Source of the DNA: Panagrolaimus kolymaensis
Lineage: Eukaryota > Nematoda > Chromadorea > Rhabditida > Panagrolaimidae
Direction: 5' to 3'
NCBI GenBank assembly: GCA_028622995.1
Contig: JAJQJQ010000032.1
Location: 806,001-870,000, forward strand
Length of the DNA stretch: 64,000 bases
Below are positions 13,818-23,964 of the stretch, piece by piece. Within the stretch, counting starts at the first letter, position 1. The number at the start of each line of letters is the position of its first letter. A program made the position numbers and the translations under genes. The notes under the pieces were generated by a model, which ran no database searches, had not been told where the DNA came from, and saw only the letters and a list, made by a program, of their open reading frames with translations.

Positions 13818-14690
13818 GTTTTCTTCTTTCTAAAAAAATTTAACCATTTTAAAATTGATTCAAAAAAGACGTAAAAATGCAACAACAAAAAAATGCAGAC
13901 TAAAATAGTTGCAAGTTAATTCACGATCAAAAAAGCATTTATAATACTACGATTTAATGTTGAAAAAAAAAAATAAAAACTCAACACCTTTTTCAGTGAC
14001 TTTTTTTCGTGCTTTATATTTTCAATTATTTTATCTAAATCTTTTTTGTGTCAAGTCACATAGAAACAAAAAATGTGTCTAGGATGGAGAGGCTCAAAAG
14101 TTGACAAAAATTCAACACAAAATTGGACCATCACTTCCACCATAATTATGACTTTTTTTTGCGGAGGTAAAAAAAGCAAATTGACAATTTATGGAAACTC
14201 AAAGGTGTAATTTTAAATTTTAAAAATAAAAAAAACTATACAAAGTTTGGACAAGTAAGTAAAAGCTAGCTAATAAGTGAGTTTGCAAAATTTGGTGAGG
14301 AAAAAAATAAAAGGTTGAGAAACCTTTTTTTGTTTGTTTGCGTTTTTAATCTCGAGAAGACAACTTCCGATTGCAGAAAAAAGAAAAAAGTTTATTGTTT
14401 GTTTTAAAAATCAAAGGATAGAAGAAAAAAAGAATAAGGAAGCAAAGGTGAAAAAATAAATTCAATTGAAATGAACTACGAACATGAAATTGAATGGGAT
14501 ACGACAAAAAAAAAGTTTTAATCGTTTTTGAGTTTTAAAAAAGTTTTTTTAAAAGTAGTTAAAAATAAAGCAGGTTTCCAAGTTTTTATTATTACAGAAA
14601 AAAATTTGAAACGAAAAAAAGAAAAAGAAGGAAAGATTGATATTGTACTTCTAAGTAAATTTACTCTCACTTTAGCCATATTTGGTAAAG
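13818..14690. other. Intergenic between divergent genes
   Basis: A+T-rich spacer between the starts of two oppositely directed genes, so it may hold both promoters. I recognise no motif. A splice-acceptor-like CACTTTAG at about 14668-14675 precedes the next candidate start by 15 bases. Confidence 0.45.
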
Positions 14691-15504
14691 ATGGCTGCCG
14701 CTTATAACGATGCTGACGATGGTGCCTGCCTATGCATGGTCAACTACATTCATGGTAACTATGGCCACCCAAGAGTAAGTATACATTACTTTTTTTGGTA
14801 AACACCTTGAAAGCTAAAAAGCGATATTTGAACATTAATTATAACTTTTGGATATTTAGAGCCAATGAAAACAAAAAATTAAAACTCAAGTAAACAAGCC
14901 TGAATTCCAAAAATAAAGTTGAAGCAATTTTTATATGTTTTTCACAAAAATAAAAATGCCCATAAATAAACGTGACACTCATGATGAAAAGGGGAATTAT
15001 AACACTTTGGAAAATTCAAACTTTAAAGCATGAAAAATTTTTTGTTTCATTAAAGGGACATAGCTATTTCATGCCTTTTTTGAAATTTCGATAGTGGGGA
15101 CTGAAAGTTACACTTGGTAAGGCGCGTGTTTGAATTACCGTGTAAGACAGAAAGTGCACGGTAATTCAAACACGCGCCGCCCCAACTGTTCCTATCAGCC
15201 CCAGTATCGAAATTTTCGAAAAGGCATGAAATAGCTATGTCCCTTTAAATCACAAAAAAAAGATAAAAAAAAAGAAGAAGATATTTTTAGGTTAAAATAA
15301 GCAGCTTATAGTTTGTGAGCGTCGTCTGTAAAAACATAAAAGTTAACTTTTTACAAAGAGAAAAATGTATTTATCAAGCATCTGGAAGCTAAAAACAAAA
15401 AAATATATAAAGAATTTTAAGTTTAGATTGGATTCCGGCATGGGATATTCACATCATTGTTTTTGCTCCAAGAAAGTAATAAATTCGATATAATTCTTTA
15501 TTAA
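14691..15504 (+). CDS. Candidate small two-exon gene, about 53 residues
   Basis: Exon 1 (14691-14774) starts at an ATG shortly after a TTTAG acceptor and ends at a textbook donor (AAGA/GTAAGT). It encodes MAAAYNDADDGACLCMVNYI then HGNYGHPR, and its base composition is clearly richer in G+C than the surroundings, as real exons here are. A second exon after GTTTAG at 15427-15504 would keep the frame and add IGFRHGIFTSLFLLQES and a short tail to TAA. The intron holds a 191-bp foldback element. I do not recognise the protein. The first exon looks real; the second is a guess, and the gene could continue differently. Confidence 0.33.
15050..15248. mobile_element. Foldback MITE with TTAA flanks
   Basis: A 191-bp element (15054-15244) lies between TTAA repeats at 15050-15053 and 15245-15248. 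It starts AGGGACATAGCTATTTCATG and ends with the reverse complement; about 46 bp of each outer arm match with about three mismatches. Inside, 15121-15142 and 15157-15178 are perfect 22-bp inverted arms around a 14-base loop, so almost the whole element folds into one hairpin. There is no coding capacity, so it would need a transposase in trans. TTAA duplication suggests a piggyBac-type source; reading the target duplication as TA (mariner-like) is also possible. Confidence 0.85.
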
Positions 15505-15556
15505 TGAGCAAAAATTCAAAAATGTAAAAAAAGTTTTAAGAAAGTTTTGTAATAAA

Positions 15557-15576
15557 AATTAATTAATTAATTAATT
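15557..15576. repeat. AATT microsatellite, five units
   Basis: Five tandem AATT units lie just downstream of the DJ-1 gene stop codon. Confidence 0.9.
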
Positions 15577-15593
15577 ATAACATATCCTTGTTT

Positions 15594-16260
15594 TTATTGA
15601 ACATAAAGAAGAGCTTTAGCAATTCCCATGGAAGTGGTTTCACCAACCAAAATTTCAACAATTTTTAGTGCAAATTCAAATGCAGTTCCGGGGGCTCGAC
15701 TTGTTACGATATTGTTTGAAACCACAACATCTAATTCTTCATAAACATATCCTAAAATTTTGTCTTTCATTAATGATTCAATTAAAAAAGAGGAAAAAGA
15801 TACGAACCAGCGTTTGTGATTTCTTCTTTATCAGCGGGATACGAAGTCATTTTGCCGCCTGCGCCAATATTATTTCGAGAGAAAACTAATGGAGCACTAC
15901 AAATTGCACATAAAAGCTTTCCAGCTTCTTCATGGCGTTTAAGAAAAGATGAAAGGCGTTCATTCTAAAATGGTTTTATAAAAATATTCTAAAAAAGCAA
16001 TTAAAAGGGTTTCTTACTTTATGAATTTTCTTTGATCCTGGACCACCAGGAATTACAACGGCATCAAAAGTTTCATTTTCAACATCCTTAAAAAATTTAT
16101 CCGCTTTAATGGTGGTTTTTTGAACGCAAGTAAAGCATTCTTCATCATCTAAATTCGCAATGGTTACATCCAATTCAGCTCGACGCAAAATATCAACGGT
16201 TATAATTAATTCCGTTTCTTCAGTTTCATTAAATCCAATAACCAAAATTTTTGTTGTCAT
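15594..16260 (-). CDS. djr-1: DJ-1/PARK7 family protein
   Basis: Three exons join in phase: 16260-16018, 15964-15808 and 15751-15594 (TAA), 185 residues, the usual DJ-1 length. The start [18 protein letters not shown] matches the first strand and the acidic loop that holds the conserved Glu of DJ-1. [13 protein letters not shown] is the glycine-rich strand. LLCAICSAP carries the nucleophilic-elbow Cys (about residue 103; human Cys106 lies in AAICAGP). The human His126 position appears to be Tyr here (KMTSYPADK). DJ-1 proteins act in oxidative-stress defence and have been assigned glyoxalase/deglycase-type activity; that is family knowledge. Intron 2 uses the rare donor G/GTTCGTA. A single-domain cytosolic protein, strongly supported. 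Confidence 0.95.
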
Positions 16261-17132
16261 TTTTGTAGGAAAATATTTTTTTTGTGGAAAACTAAAAATG
16301 ATTTTAAAATAAATATATACGTTAAAAAAGGAGAGAGTTATGGAGGAAGACGCACGTAAACACACTTTCAACAACACTGAAAATATTGTTGTTGTTTTTT
16401 TCGATAAACAAAATGCTGCAGACACTCACAAACTATTGGAAAGAAATAGAACGAAAACAAAAAAAAAGGAAAGAAAACAACGGGCTTTGGTTGCTTTAAT
16501 GAAATGCAAAAAAAGAGAGCGATTTCAAAAAAAAAGAAAAAATAAACAACTACCATGGCTTATTATTGGGTCTTAGTTATTGAATTTATCTTTTTTTTAA
16601 TTTTGTGATAACTTTTTGTTTGTAAATATTTGATTTTTCAAAGTGGGAAATATTTTTACTGCACTCCTTGAGAGATCATAATAATTGTAAGAAGCAATAA
16701 AAAATATTCCCAACCATAAAATGTAGTTCTTTCAGTAAGACTCAAATCACCAAATGAAAATTCAGCTGAAGAAAAGCGTATTTACAATTCCCCAAAAATA
16801 AATTTTATGTTTCATTAAAATCCAACAAAGTTCTTAGCAACCTTTATCTTGAATTCTCTGAATCGATTTCAATTTAGTTTTGAAAAATTTATTTGTTATT
16901 TGTTTTATTTTAGTTTTGCAGTAAAAAAATGCGTTATTACTTTTTGCTATTCAACAACAACAGTGGCATGATGCAATTTGCTTTCTCAACGTTCATATAA
17001 ATTTGCATAACTTTTTCTTCGCTGTAGTCATTTCACATTTTCTTCTTTCATTTTTTTGTAAATCGCTCATTTCAAAGAAGTCGTTTTCTTTCTTCGATCA
17101 AGTCGACGCAACAAAAAGAAAAAGAAAAGAAG
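16261..17132. other. Intergenic between divergent genes
   Basis: Spacer between the DJ-1 start and the start of the BI-1-like gene. It probably contains both promoters; poly-A and poly-T runs are all I see. A CATTTTTAG acceptor-like site lies about 35 bases before the DJ-1 ATG. Confidence 0.45.
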
Positions 17133-18319
17133 ATGGCAACAGCTACAACTACAACATTTCAAGAAGTTCCACGTCGTTATGTTGAACAACTTCAAACCAC
17201 CGTTGAAACAATGCGTCGTCGTGGTATCGCTGTTTATGATGGAATCTTTCGTCTTGCAAATCATTCACAAGCATTAATTGAAAAAACTCGTGAAATTATT
17301 GAACCAACTGCATATGATGTTAAAGATTTTGTTACTGCTGCTGTAAACAATACTGAACCATTGGATGAAAATGATCGTGATTTACGTAATAACTTGCTTG
17401 AAATGTATCTTGGTAAGGGTTTTTTTCTTTAAAGTTTTGATATTAGTACCTATGAATGTGAAACTTATGTGTATCATTTGTTTGAGATTAAAAAATGCTT
17501 TTTCATTGTCTTTATAATCGTCAAATTATGATTGAAACTTTACACAAACTTGTTAACCTAAAATCATAGTATAAAGTCAAATTCTTTGCAATCATGCTAG
17601 CTTCCATCATTCGTTCTTGCTTTCATTGTTTACTCTTATTTCTTTCTTTACAGGCATCTCGGTTCTTTGTATTGGTCTATCAAGTGGTACAATTTCTGGT
17701 GCAACATTCCTTGGCTATCTTTATTCATCTTTCATCAATCCCTTCATTGAATTGGCAATACTTTTTGCTCTTCCTATTTACGTTCATATTCAATTTCGTA
17801 AAAATGCTGGCATAGATGAAACTGAACGACGTGTATGGCTTTTTGGACTTGCATACTTGGTTGCTTCAATCGTTGGTCATGCATTTGGAGCTCGTTTACT
17901 TTCAACTGTACCTGCTGTACTTTTTGTATCTCCACTTGCTTTGGGTCTTTTGATTGATTATGAACTTGGTCCACGTGAACTTTTTGCTGATCGTCAACGT
18001 TTAATGGTTATTGCTGGTGGTATTGGTTCAGTAGCATCTTATATTCTTGCATATTTTGTCACTGGTTTTGCTATGGGTCCTATCATTGCCATCGTTGCTA
18101 ACAGCGCTCTTTTATGGGTTCATTTTCAAGTAAGTTTTCTTTATTATTATGTTTAAAAAATTGCAATAAACGTTTTAGATTACTCTTGCTATCGATAAGA
18201 AATCTGTCATCACTCCAACCGATCTTCAATATGGATACATCATTGCAGCTTTGCTCCTTCAAGTTCTCACTGCCATTATCTTTGGAAACAGCAACTTTGG
18301 TCAACCTGATGAAGCCTAA
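17133..18319 (+). CDS. Divergent BI-1/TMBIM-like six- or seven-helix protein
   Basis: Three exons join in phase: 17133-17412, 17654-18129 and 18179-18319 (TAA), 298 residues. A soluble N-terminal part of about 85 residues (RRYVEQLQTTVETMRRRG...) is followed by DLRNNLLEMYLG and then six or seven hydrophobic helices. Spacing follows Bax inhibitor-1: the helix 1 block after a polar stretch ending in LEMY, a DETERR charged turn before helix 3, GFAMGPIIAIVANSALLW, and a closing HFQITLAIDKK then LLLQVLTAIIFG. The position where BI-1 has FDTQ, with its pH-sensing Asp, is HFQI here. BI-1 proteins sit in the ER membrane and affect calcium leak and cell death. The match is by pattern only; a nematode-specific membrane family is the alternative. 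AATAAA at 18386-18391 is the likely poly-A signal. Confidence 0.6.
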
Positions 18320-18657
18320 CTTATTTGTATTAGAATTATTTTTAATCTTTTATTAGGATCTTAAATGTTTTGTATATTACGATAAAATAAAATGTATTTG
18401 TAATAATAATTTCTTCGTTTGTTGTTTCTTAGCGGCAAAAAAAGTTTTCGCTTCCTTTTTTTATTTGCAAGTTGAAAGACGGCAAAGAAAAAGGCTGAAC
18501 CTTTCAAGTAATTTTTTATCTTTGCACGCTTTTTCACACTTGAACAAAATTTTCTACGCTCGAAATATTTTGACGAAAATCATTTCACTCATTCCAACTT
18601 CAAATCGAATCATCAATTATTATCTCTGTTGTTTTTATTGAAGAATTTTTCTAGAAA
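18320..18657. other. Short intergenic gap, same-strand neighbours
   Basis: About 340 bases separate the stop of the BI-1-like gene from the kinase start, with a poly-A signal near the left end. The spacing would allow an operon but is long for one. Nothing else seen. Confidence 0.45.
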
Positions 18658-19845
18658 ATGGTTAATTATCCTCGATCTCCTCATCTTGCTGCTTATCAAC
18701 CATCTCCTCGTACTGTTTATCAACCTTCTTCTCGTACTGCTGCTTATCAACCTTCACCTCGTCCTGTTTATCCGAATTCACCTCGTTATCCATCTCATTA
18801 TCAAATTCGTCAACCTCCTAATGTTCCATTCAAACGTTCAAGTAATTACGCCGTTGGTGACAAACTTGGTGAAGGTGCCTTTTCTGAAGTTTATCATTGT
18901 CAACATAAGCCATCAAAGAAATTTTGCGCTGTTAAAAGAATAAAAGTAAGTTTATCTTATGAAATTTTGTTTGTCTCTAAAATTTTACCCTTTTTAGCTT
19001 CAACATTTGGACGAAATGTATCGCGATTTATGCATGAATGAAGTGTCTCTATTGAATAAAATCAACAGTCAAAATGTTGTTCGTTGTTTTGAAACTTTTA
19101 CTGAAGATAATGTTATGTATGTTGCTCTTGAATTCGTCGATGATGGAGACTTGTCAATTAAAATTTTGGTATCTTTCTTTTTTACCCTTTCGTCATATTT
19201 GATTTTACTGTTTTTAGAACATGAGAGAAAAGAATTTAATGTTCTCTGAAAGAACGATTTGGTTTATTTTTCATCAAGTTTGCTGTGGTATTAAGGATAT
19301 GCATGAGCAACGAATTCTTCATCGAGGTAAAGCTTTTAATCAACTTACTTTTTTTGTTACAACACCATTTTTTCTTTTCAGATTTGAAGCCAGCGAATGT
19401 TTTTATCAACTCAAAAGGCGTGATAAAAATTGGTGATTTGGGTCTTTCTCGTTTATTCAGTCGAAACACTCACGCTGCTGCAACTCGTGTTGGAAGTGAA
19501 TATTATCGTGCTCCTGAACGCAATCATGATTATTATCATTTCAAATCAGATGTATGGGCTCTTGGTTGTTTGTTGTATGAATTATGCACCCTTGTAACTC
19601 CTTTCAATGGCGAATTTACAAATCTTTATGCGCTTCACAAAAAGATTCAACTTGGTAATGTGATTCCATTTCCAAATGATGTTTATTCTCGTGAACTTAA
19701 ATTCTTCCTTGATAGTTGTCTAGCTGTTAAAGCTGAAGATCGACCTACTGCCGAACTCGCTCATCTTGCTGCTCGTCGTATGTACCTCACATTTGAACAA
19801 CTCTGCCATGATTTTTGTAATGCTGGATCAAATTCTCTTCACTAA
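18658..19845 (+). CDS. NEK6/7-type protein kinase (NEKL-3-like)
   Basis: Four exons join in phase: 18658-18945, 18998-19168, 19218-19326 and 19382-19845 (TAA), 343 residues. The N-terminal 60 residues are low-complexity with repeated YQPSPR/PSSR units. The kinase domain follows: KLGEGAFSEVYHC (glycine loop), FCAVKRIK (ATP-binding Lys), ILHRDLKPANVF (catalytic loop, split by intron 3), KIGDLGLSRLF (DLG as in NEKs), GSEYYRAPER, FKSDVWALGCLLYE and EDRPTAELAHLAARRM. The PF-G-x-x-x-NLY...KKI segment and the short C-terminus point to NEK6/7, which act in mitosis in vertebrates and, as NEKL-3, in moulting and endocytosis in C. elegans. The activation segment reads VGSEYYRAPER where NEK6/7 have GTPYYMSPER. 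AATAAA lies at 19930-19935. Confidence 0.93.
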
Positions 19846-20754
19846 TTTTTCTTAATTTATTTTTGTTACCTTTTTTGTTTTTGTATGTATTAGTTTTTTT
19901 TGTACATTTTCTTTTATCTTTACGTTTCCAATAAATTTACTTTTTGATCAATCAATATTATTTTGTGAAGCGTTTTTCACTTTTGATGTAAAAATTTATG
20001 TGAACTTTGTGCTTTTCTTTTTTCATTAAAAAAGAGCCAATTCTGACCACATAACTAACAGACACAACTAAGTTCCACTTTTACTCATAACTAAATAAAG
20101 CCTTGGTAGGATTGCCTAAACTGGACTCCCACTGCTCTGTCTCATGAATGAGCATAGTAAAAGATAAGATGCCATCTCTCTGCTTCACAATATTAAGGAA
20201 ATCAACTAAAAGTGGAAGAGAAACCAAATTCCACCACAAACTCATGTCATTGCAAATAAGCTTTAACAACACATAATTGTTTATTCATATCAAAGATAGA
20301 ATTACCATTTTCATTGAAAAGGTAAAAATCTATGACAATTATTGTTACTGTGTAATATTCAACAACGTAAAGAAAGAATCACAATAGTTTCAGCTTTTTC
20401 GTTTATCCATATTAGAGGCTTAGAAAAATATGATGTTTCTGGTTAGCACTTTGCAAATGACAAAAGCTATTGCATAATTTTACTTTTTGTTCCATAGTTG
20501 GATGATATTATATTCTTAAATACCAGATATGCGTGTTCAACTATTTCCATAGCTTTAACAGCTTAATTCGATTAAAGTTTAAAATAATACAATAAATAAA
20601 GAAAATAATCTTGTTTAAAGTTAAAACCACGTTTTTTATCATCATAAGATGATTGTAAAACTAAGAAGATAAGCACACAGTAGTTTATAAAAATAATTTT
20701 TATTGACAAACAAACAAACAAAAAAACAAAACGTAAAGAAAAATAATAAATTTT
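19846..20754. other. Convergent intergenic region
   Basis: It holds the 3' ends of the kinase (AATAAA 19930-19935) and the helicase gene (complement of AATAAA at 20699-20704). A minus-strand open frame at about 20081-20272 (starting near MSLWWNLVSLPLLVDFL) has more balanced base content than the flanks but no recognisable product or start context. Confidence 0.45.
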
Positions 20755-23700
20755 TTACCAATCATCAGAATCATCAGCATCATTGGTTTTAGTGGCAGCT
20801 GGAGGAGCAGTTCTAACAGAAATGGTTGCAACAGGAACACTTTCAGGATCATTGATAGAAGGTGGAGGTGGAACAAATGATTGAGTAGCGTTGTCGAGAA
20901 TTGTTTTCAAGGCTTCAGGAATTTCTTCATTTTTATCACGAATTAATTGAGCAATTTCTTGTAAAACAGGTTCGTTACCATTAACAAAGCTGGTAGAAAA
21001 TCCTTGAGTAATACGACCACAACGACCGATACGATGAACATATGTTGTAGCATTTTCAGGCATATCCATATTAATGACCTAAAATAAGTAACTAAATTAG
21101 TGTTTAGAAAAAAAATAAAACATACATGATCAAGTTCCTTAATATCCAATCCTCGAGCACAGCCTAAAAGATAAAGGTTTGACGTAAAGCAAAATAAAAA
21201 CATGACTCACAATCAGTTGAAACAAGAACAGATACTTTGTGATTACGAAAATCGCGCAAAGCTTCTTCACGTAAATGTTGACCGCGATCGCCATTGATAG
21301 ATGTTGATGGAATTTTGTGTTCGCATAGATACAAAGCTGCCAAGTCAGAAGAGCGTTTAGTGTTCACGAAAACCTAAAAAAGGAAAATGAATTTTAATAA
21401 TAGCAAATGAAAAAAGCTTCTTAAACTTACCAAAGTACGACGAATTTTATCACCGCCACCAGATTTTTCAGCTTCAGCTTGAAGAACGTTGACCAACTTT
21501 TCAAGTTTTTCATTTGGAACAAGGATGAAGTCTTGTTTAATTCGCTTGTTAGGATTGTTTCGTTGATTTGTAACAAAAACAGCATCAGGACGAAGTAGGT
21601 TGTCAGCAAGTTTCATAATTTCACCGGGAAATGTTGCACTGAATAGCAAAGTTTGTCGAATATCTTTCTGAAAAAAGAAAAATTTAGTTACTTTCATGCA
21701 TCACAAATAAGTAAACGTACTGAAGACATTGAATTTACGATGTCCATAATATCGGTATTGAAATTTTCATCGAGCATCCGGTCAACTTCATCTGAAAAAA
21801 TAAAATCATAAAGGATGGAAAATAAAGGGAAAAAATAAACGTACCCAAAACGAGAAAACGAACTTTTTTAACAATAACTTCACCATTTAGGATAAAGTGC
21901 TTCAATCTTCCAGGAGTTGCACATAAAATGTCGCATCCAGCGCGAATTTCAGCATGGTTTTTAGCGATGTTATATTGACCATAGGCTTTAGCAACAGTGA
22001 TTCCAGTGCCTAAAACATAAGAATATTAAGTATTAGCATTCATTTAATCTAAACATACTAGTAGCAAATTTTTCAGCTTGTTCGAATACTTGCATTACCA
22101 ATTCACGTGTTGGTTCAATGATGATAGCAAATGGAGTAACAACTTCCGATTTGAATAAATCTTCTGCTTTTGCTTCCATGCAAGATTGAATGATAGGAAT
22201 AACGAAAGCCTAAAAAACAAGAATAACAATAAGGAAAGAAATATTAAGCCGAAAAACATACCGCTGTCTTGCCTGAACCTGTTTCTGCTTGTGCTGCAAA
22301 AGAATCGTTACATATAAAATAAAGTAAAAAGAATAAAGACCTTTAATATCAAAACCATCAAGGATAAACGGAATCGTAACACTTTGAATTTTGCGAGGAC
22401 GAACATATTTTGATTTTTCTTTAATATTTGCTAATAATTGAGGCTGGAGCTCTGCTTCATCCCAGGATCTAAAAAATAACGATATATTACAAAAAAAAAA
22501 GAAAGAAACTCTTACTGAATACGAACAATATCATTATTAAAGTTTTCAATGGCGATTTCTTCATCATAGTCAACGGCATGAGCATAATCTTTAGCAGCTG
22601 TTTGATCTTCAGAAAATATTTCATCGATAGTACGTGCAGTAGGAACATAGTCATTGGGAGCTCGTGCATCAGGGTTTTCACCAACAGGGGCTTGACCATC
22701 ACGTTGTATGCGTACACCATCATTATTACCAGTAGTACCTATAAAGGCGAAAATTAGATTTAGAAATAAGTTTTATGGTTAACATACGACTACCAAAGTT
22801 GAAAGCGCTACGTTCGACATTAAAGGAGCTTCCATTGTTTTCAGTTTGATTGAAACGAGATGAGCCACCACGTCCTCCGCCACGACCAGAACCAAATCCA
22901 GAGTTTTCATTTTGATTGTTCGAAGAATCAGCTGCATGGCCATAACCACCACGGAAGCCGGAGCCATCACCAAAGTTACCACCTCGTCCTCCACGATATC
23001 CTCCACGATATCCAGAGTTTTCATTTTGATTGTTTGCAGGATAAGATGTTTGCTCAATGCCGCCACGACCACCACGGAAGCTAGAATTATCGCCGAAGTT
23101 GCCTCCTCCTCTGCCGCCACGACCAAAACCAAATCCAGAGCTTTCATTTTGATTGTTTGTTGAATCAGATGCTTGACCGAAGCTGCCACGACCACCACGG
23201 AAGCCGGAGCCATCACCATAATTGCCTCCTCTGCCACCTCGTCCTCCACGATATCCAGAGTTTTCATTTTGATCGTTCGTTGGGTCAGCTACTTGACCAA
23301 AGCCGCCACGACCACCACGGAAGCCGGAGCCATCACCATAATTGCCTCCTCTGCCACCTCGTCCTCCACGATATCCGGAGTTTTCATTTTGCTCGTTGGT
23401 TGAGTCAGCTACTTGGCCAAAGCCACCACGTCCACCACGGAAGCCAGAATTATCTCCAAAGTTGCCTCCTCTGCCGCCACGGTATCCAGAGCTTTCATTT
23501 TGATTGTTCGATAAGTCAGATGTTTGGCCATAACTACCGCGGCCACCAGAGAATCCTCCACGACCAGTATTGAAGTTAGCAGTGTCAGCTAAAAAATAAA
23601 AAAATAAAAATGTTTTGAAATATAAAGACCATACCATTTTGACCAAAGCCGCCACGACCACCACGGAAGCCAGAATTATCTCCATAATTGCCTCCTCTGC

Positions 23701-23964
23701 CACCACCACGACCAGCACCAAATCCAGAGGTTTCATTTTGATTGTTTGTTGAGTCGGATCCTTGACCAAAGCCACCACGACCACCAGAGAATCCTCCTCG
23801 ACCAGTATTGATGTTAGCAGAATCAGCTAAAAATAAAATAATTAAATTTTGTTACATAATGTAAAAATCATACGATTTTCTCCGAAACCACCTCGGCCAC
23901 CTCGGAAACCATCACCAAAGCCGCCACCTCGTCCTCCACGGCTAAAGCCACCAACTTCAGACAT
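20755..23964 (-). CDS. Vasa/DDX3-like DEAD-box RNA helicase with RGG repeats
   Basis: Thirteen exons join in phase: 23964-23874, 23826-23635, 23588-22788, 22738-22516, 22468-22341, 22293-22262, 22209-22059, 22009-21845, 21791-21721, 21667-21431, 21373-21211, 21163-21126 and 21078-20755 (TAA), 871 residues. Residues 1 to about 361 are RGG/FGG-rich repeats of the germ-granule type. The helicase core has the Q motif (RPRKIQ), AQAETGSGKT, PTREL, CATPGRL, DEVD in place of DEAD, SATFPGE, VFVNT, STDCCARGLDI and HRIGRCGR. The C-terminus is acidic and ends in DDSDDW, as in Vasa/PL10 proteins. Such helicases unwind or remodel RNA-protein complexes in germ granules (GLH-1, VBH-1) or in translation. No zinc knuckles are seen, unlike C. 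elegans GLH-1. Intron 6 splits off a 32-base micro-exon carrying the Walker A motif. Confidence 0.93.
22880..23780 (-). repeat. In-frame 111-125 bp coding repeats (RGG region)
   Basis: Seven copies of a unit read on the plus strand as a GAG(T/C)TTTCATTTTG core, at about 22901, 23013, 23138, 23258, 23378, 23490 and 23728. Each encodes roughly NQNENSGYRGGRGGRGG, NYGDGSGFRGGRGGFGQ and a short A-D-S/P-T linker. The copies at 23161-23280 and 23281-23400 are 120 bp each and nearly identical, so expansion is recent. The copy in exon 2 is separated from the rest by an intron. Confidence 0.85.

Noticed and set aside
20081..20272. Minus-strand frame of about 53-63 codons between the kinase and helicase genes
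   Set aside because: Somewhat coding-like composition, but no recognisable product, no splice partners, and it sits where two 3' UTRs meet.
22860..23573. Long plus-strand frames rich in His, Ser and Thr, and a second minus-strand frame rich in Val and Ala
   Set aside because: They are other-frame readings of the RGG repeat region of the helicase gene.
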